Source: Acidobacteriota bacterium
Lineage (GTDB): Bacteria > Acidobacteriota > Thermoanaerobaculia > Multivoradales > JAHEKO01
Assembly: GCA_027296385.1 (NCBI GenBank)
Contig: JAPUJD010000205.1
Location: 1-5,977 of the forward strand
Direction: 5' to 3'
Length of the DNA: 5,977 nucleotides
Positions 5,731-5,977 of the stretch are shown in pieces. The translations under genes were made by a program, and so were the position numbers. The notes under the pieces are model-generated. The model was given only the letters and a program-made list of their open reading frames with translations. It was not told the DNA's origin and searched no databases. How positions within the stretch are numbered: the stretch's first letter is position 1; every line of letters starts with the position of its first letter.

Positions 5731-5977
5731 GCTGCCTGCCCTGCCGGGATCTCCTCTAGCTGGACCTCACCGATCTCGTGAGTCAGGTACTTGCCGGCGA
5801 TCCTCTCGAGCCACCAGCGGGTCGTCTCCGCCACGAACTCGGTCGATGTCGAGACTTCGAGCTCTCCCTTGGCGTCGATCACGAGATCCGCCAAGGGCTC
5901 GAGGTGTCGGCCCGCTGGGTCGAGCCGGTGCCAGCCACGCTCCTCGCAACCAACGACATCGGGTTGCGAGTCGAGCC
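5718..5977 (-). CDS. C-terminal 85 residues of an unrecognised protein (5' truncated by window)
   Basis: The minus strand is open from the right edge to TGA at 5720-5718, giving 85 residues that begin LDSQPDVVGCEERGWHRLDP and end EEIPAGQAAVGG. The composition is that of a folded protein: charged, with an apparent strand LADLVIDAKGELEVST, a helix-like FVAETTRWWLERIAGKYL and an acidic strand-like stretch near the end. The overlapping frame on the same strand yields an Arg/Pro/Gly-rich low-complexity product typical of an out-of-frame shadow in high-GC DNA, which argues for this frame. I do not recognise the family. It ends 44 bases before the Phd-like antitoxin start and could be read through into that module. 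Confidence 0.7.
   Translation of the reverse strand, partial: LDSQPDVVGCEERGWHRLDPAGRHLEPLADLVIDAKGELEVSTSTEFVAETTRWWLERIAGKYLTHEIGEVQLEEIPAGQAAVGG

Noticed and set aside
5767..5949. 60-residue minus-strand frame beginning MRGAWLAP
   Set aside because: It overlaps the more protein-like open frame ending at 5718 on the same strand, and its Arg/Gly/Asp-rich composition is that of a frame-shifted reading.

Overview
The window is a high-GC, densely coded stretch of chromosome from a bacterium that is probably Gram-negative. The evidence for that is a Sec signal peptide on a periplasmic-type beta-propeller protein and a c-di-GMP signalling protein. The propeller opening (WSSFRGP, residues 30-36) and the enterochelin-esterase-like C-terminus recall environmental Acidobacteriota or Planctomycetota-type genomes, but no rRNA or lineage marker is present, so the lineage is only a weak inference.

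Layout: (1) 3-1700, plus strand: a PAS-GGDEF-EAL protein, cut at its N-terminus by the window edge, with both catalytic domains and the inhibitory site intact by motif. (2) 1754-2403, minus strand: a type II toxin-antitoxin pair, a ribbon-helix-helix VapB-like antitoxin overlapping a PIN-domain VapC toxin. (3) 2506-4968, minus strand: an 820-residue exported protein joining a PQQ-type beta-propeller, an enterochelin-esterase-like N-terminal (E-set/CBM48-like) module and an esterase-D fold. The esterase fold has lost its nucleophilic serine and catalytic histidine. (4) 5030-5673, minus strand: a second toxin-antitoxin pair of different origin, a Phd/YefM antitoxin joined by an ATGA overlap to another PIN toxin, preceded by a near-perfect 21-bp palindrome that is probably its operator. 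(5) 5718-5977, minus strand: the C-terminal 85 residues of an unrecognised protein running off the right edge.

Everything from 1754 rightward is on the minus strand and converges on the GGDEF-EAL gene across a 53-bp gap. The genes do not form one obvious pathway: a second-messenger enzyme, two self-contained toxin-antitoxin modules and an exported probable pseudo-esterase. The most notable item is the propeller/pseudo-esterase fusion lying between two unrelated PIN toxin modules. No tRNA, rRNA, CRISPR array, transposase or convincing rho-independent terminator was seen, and no gene-free stretch exceeds about 100 bases.
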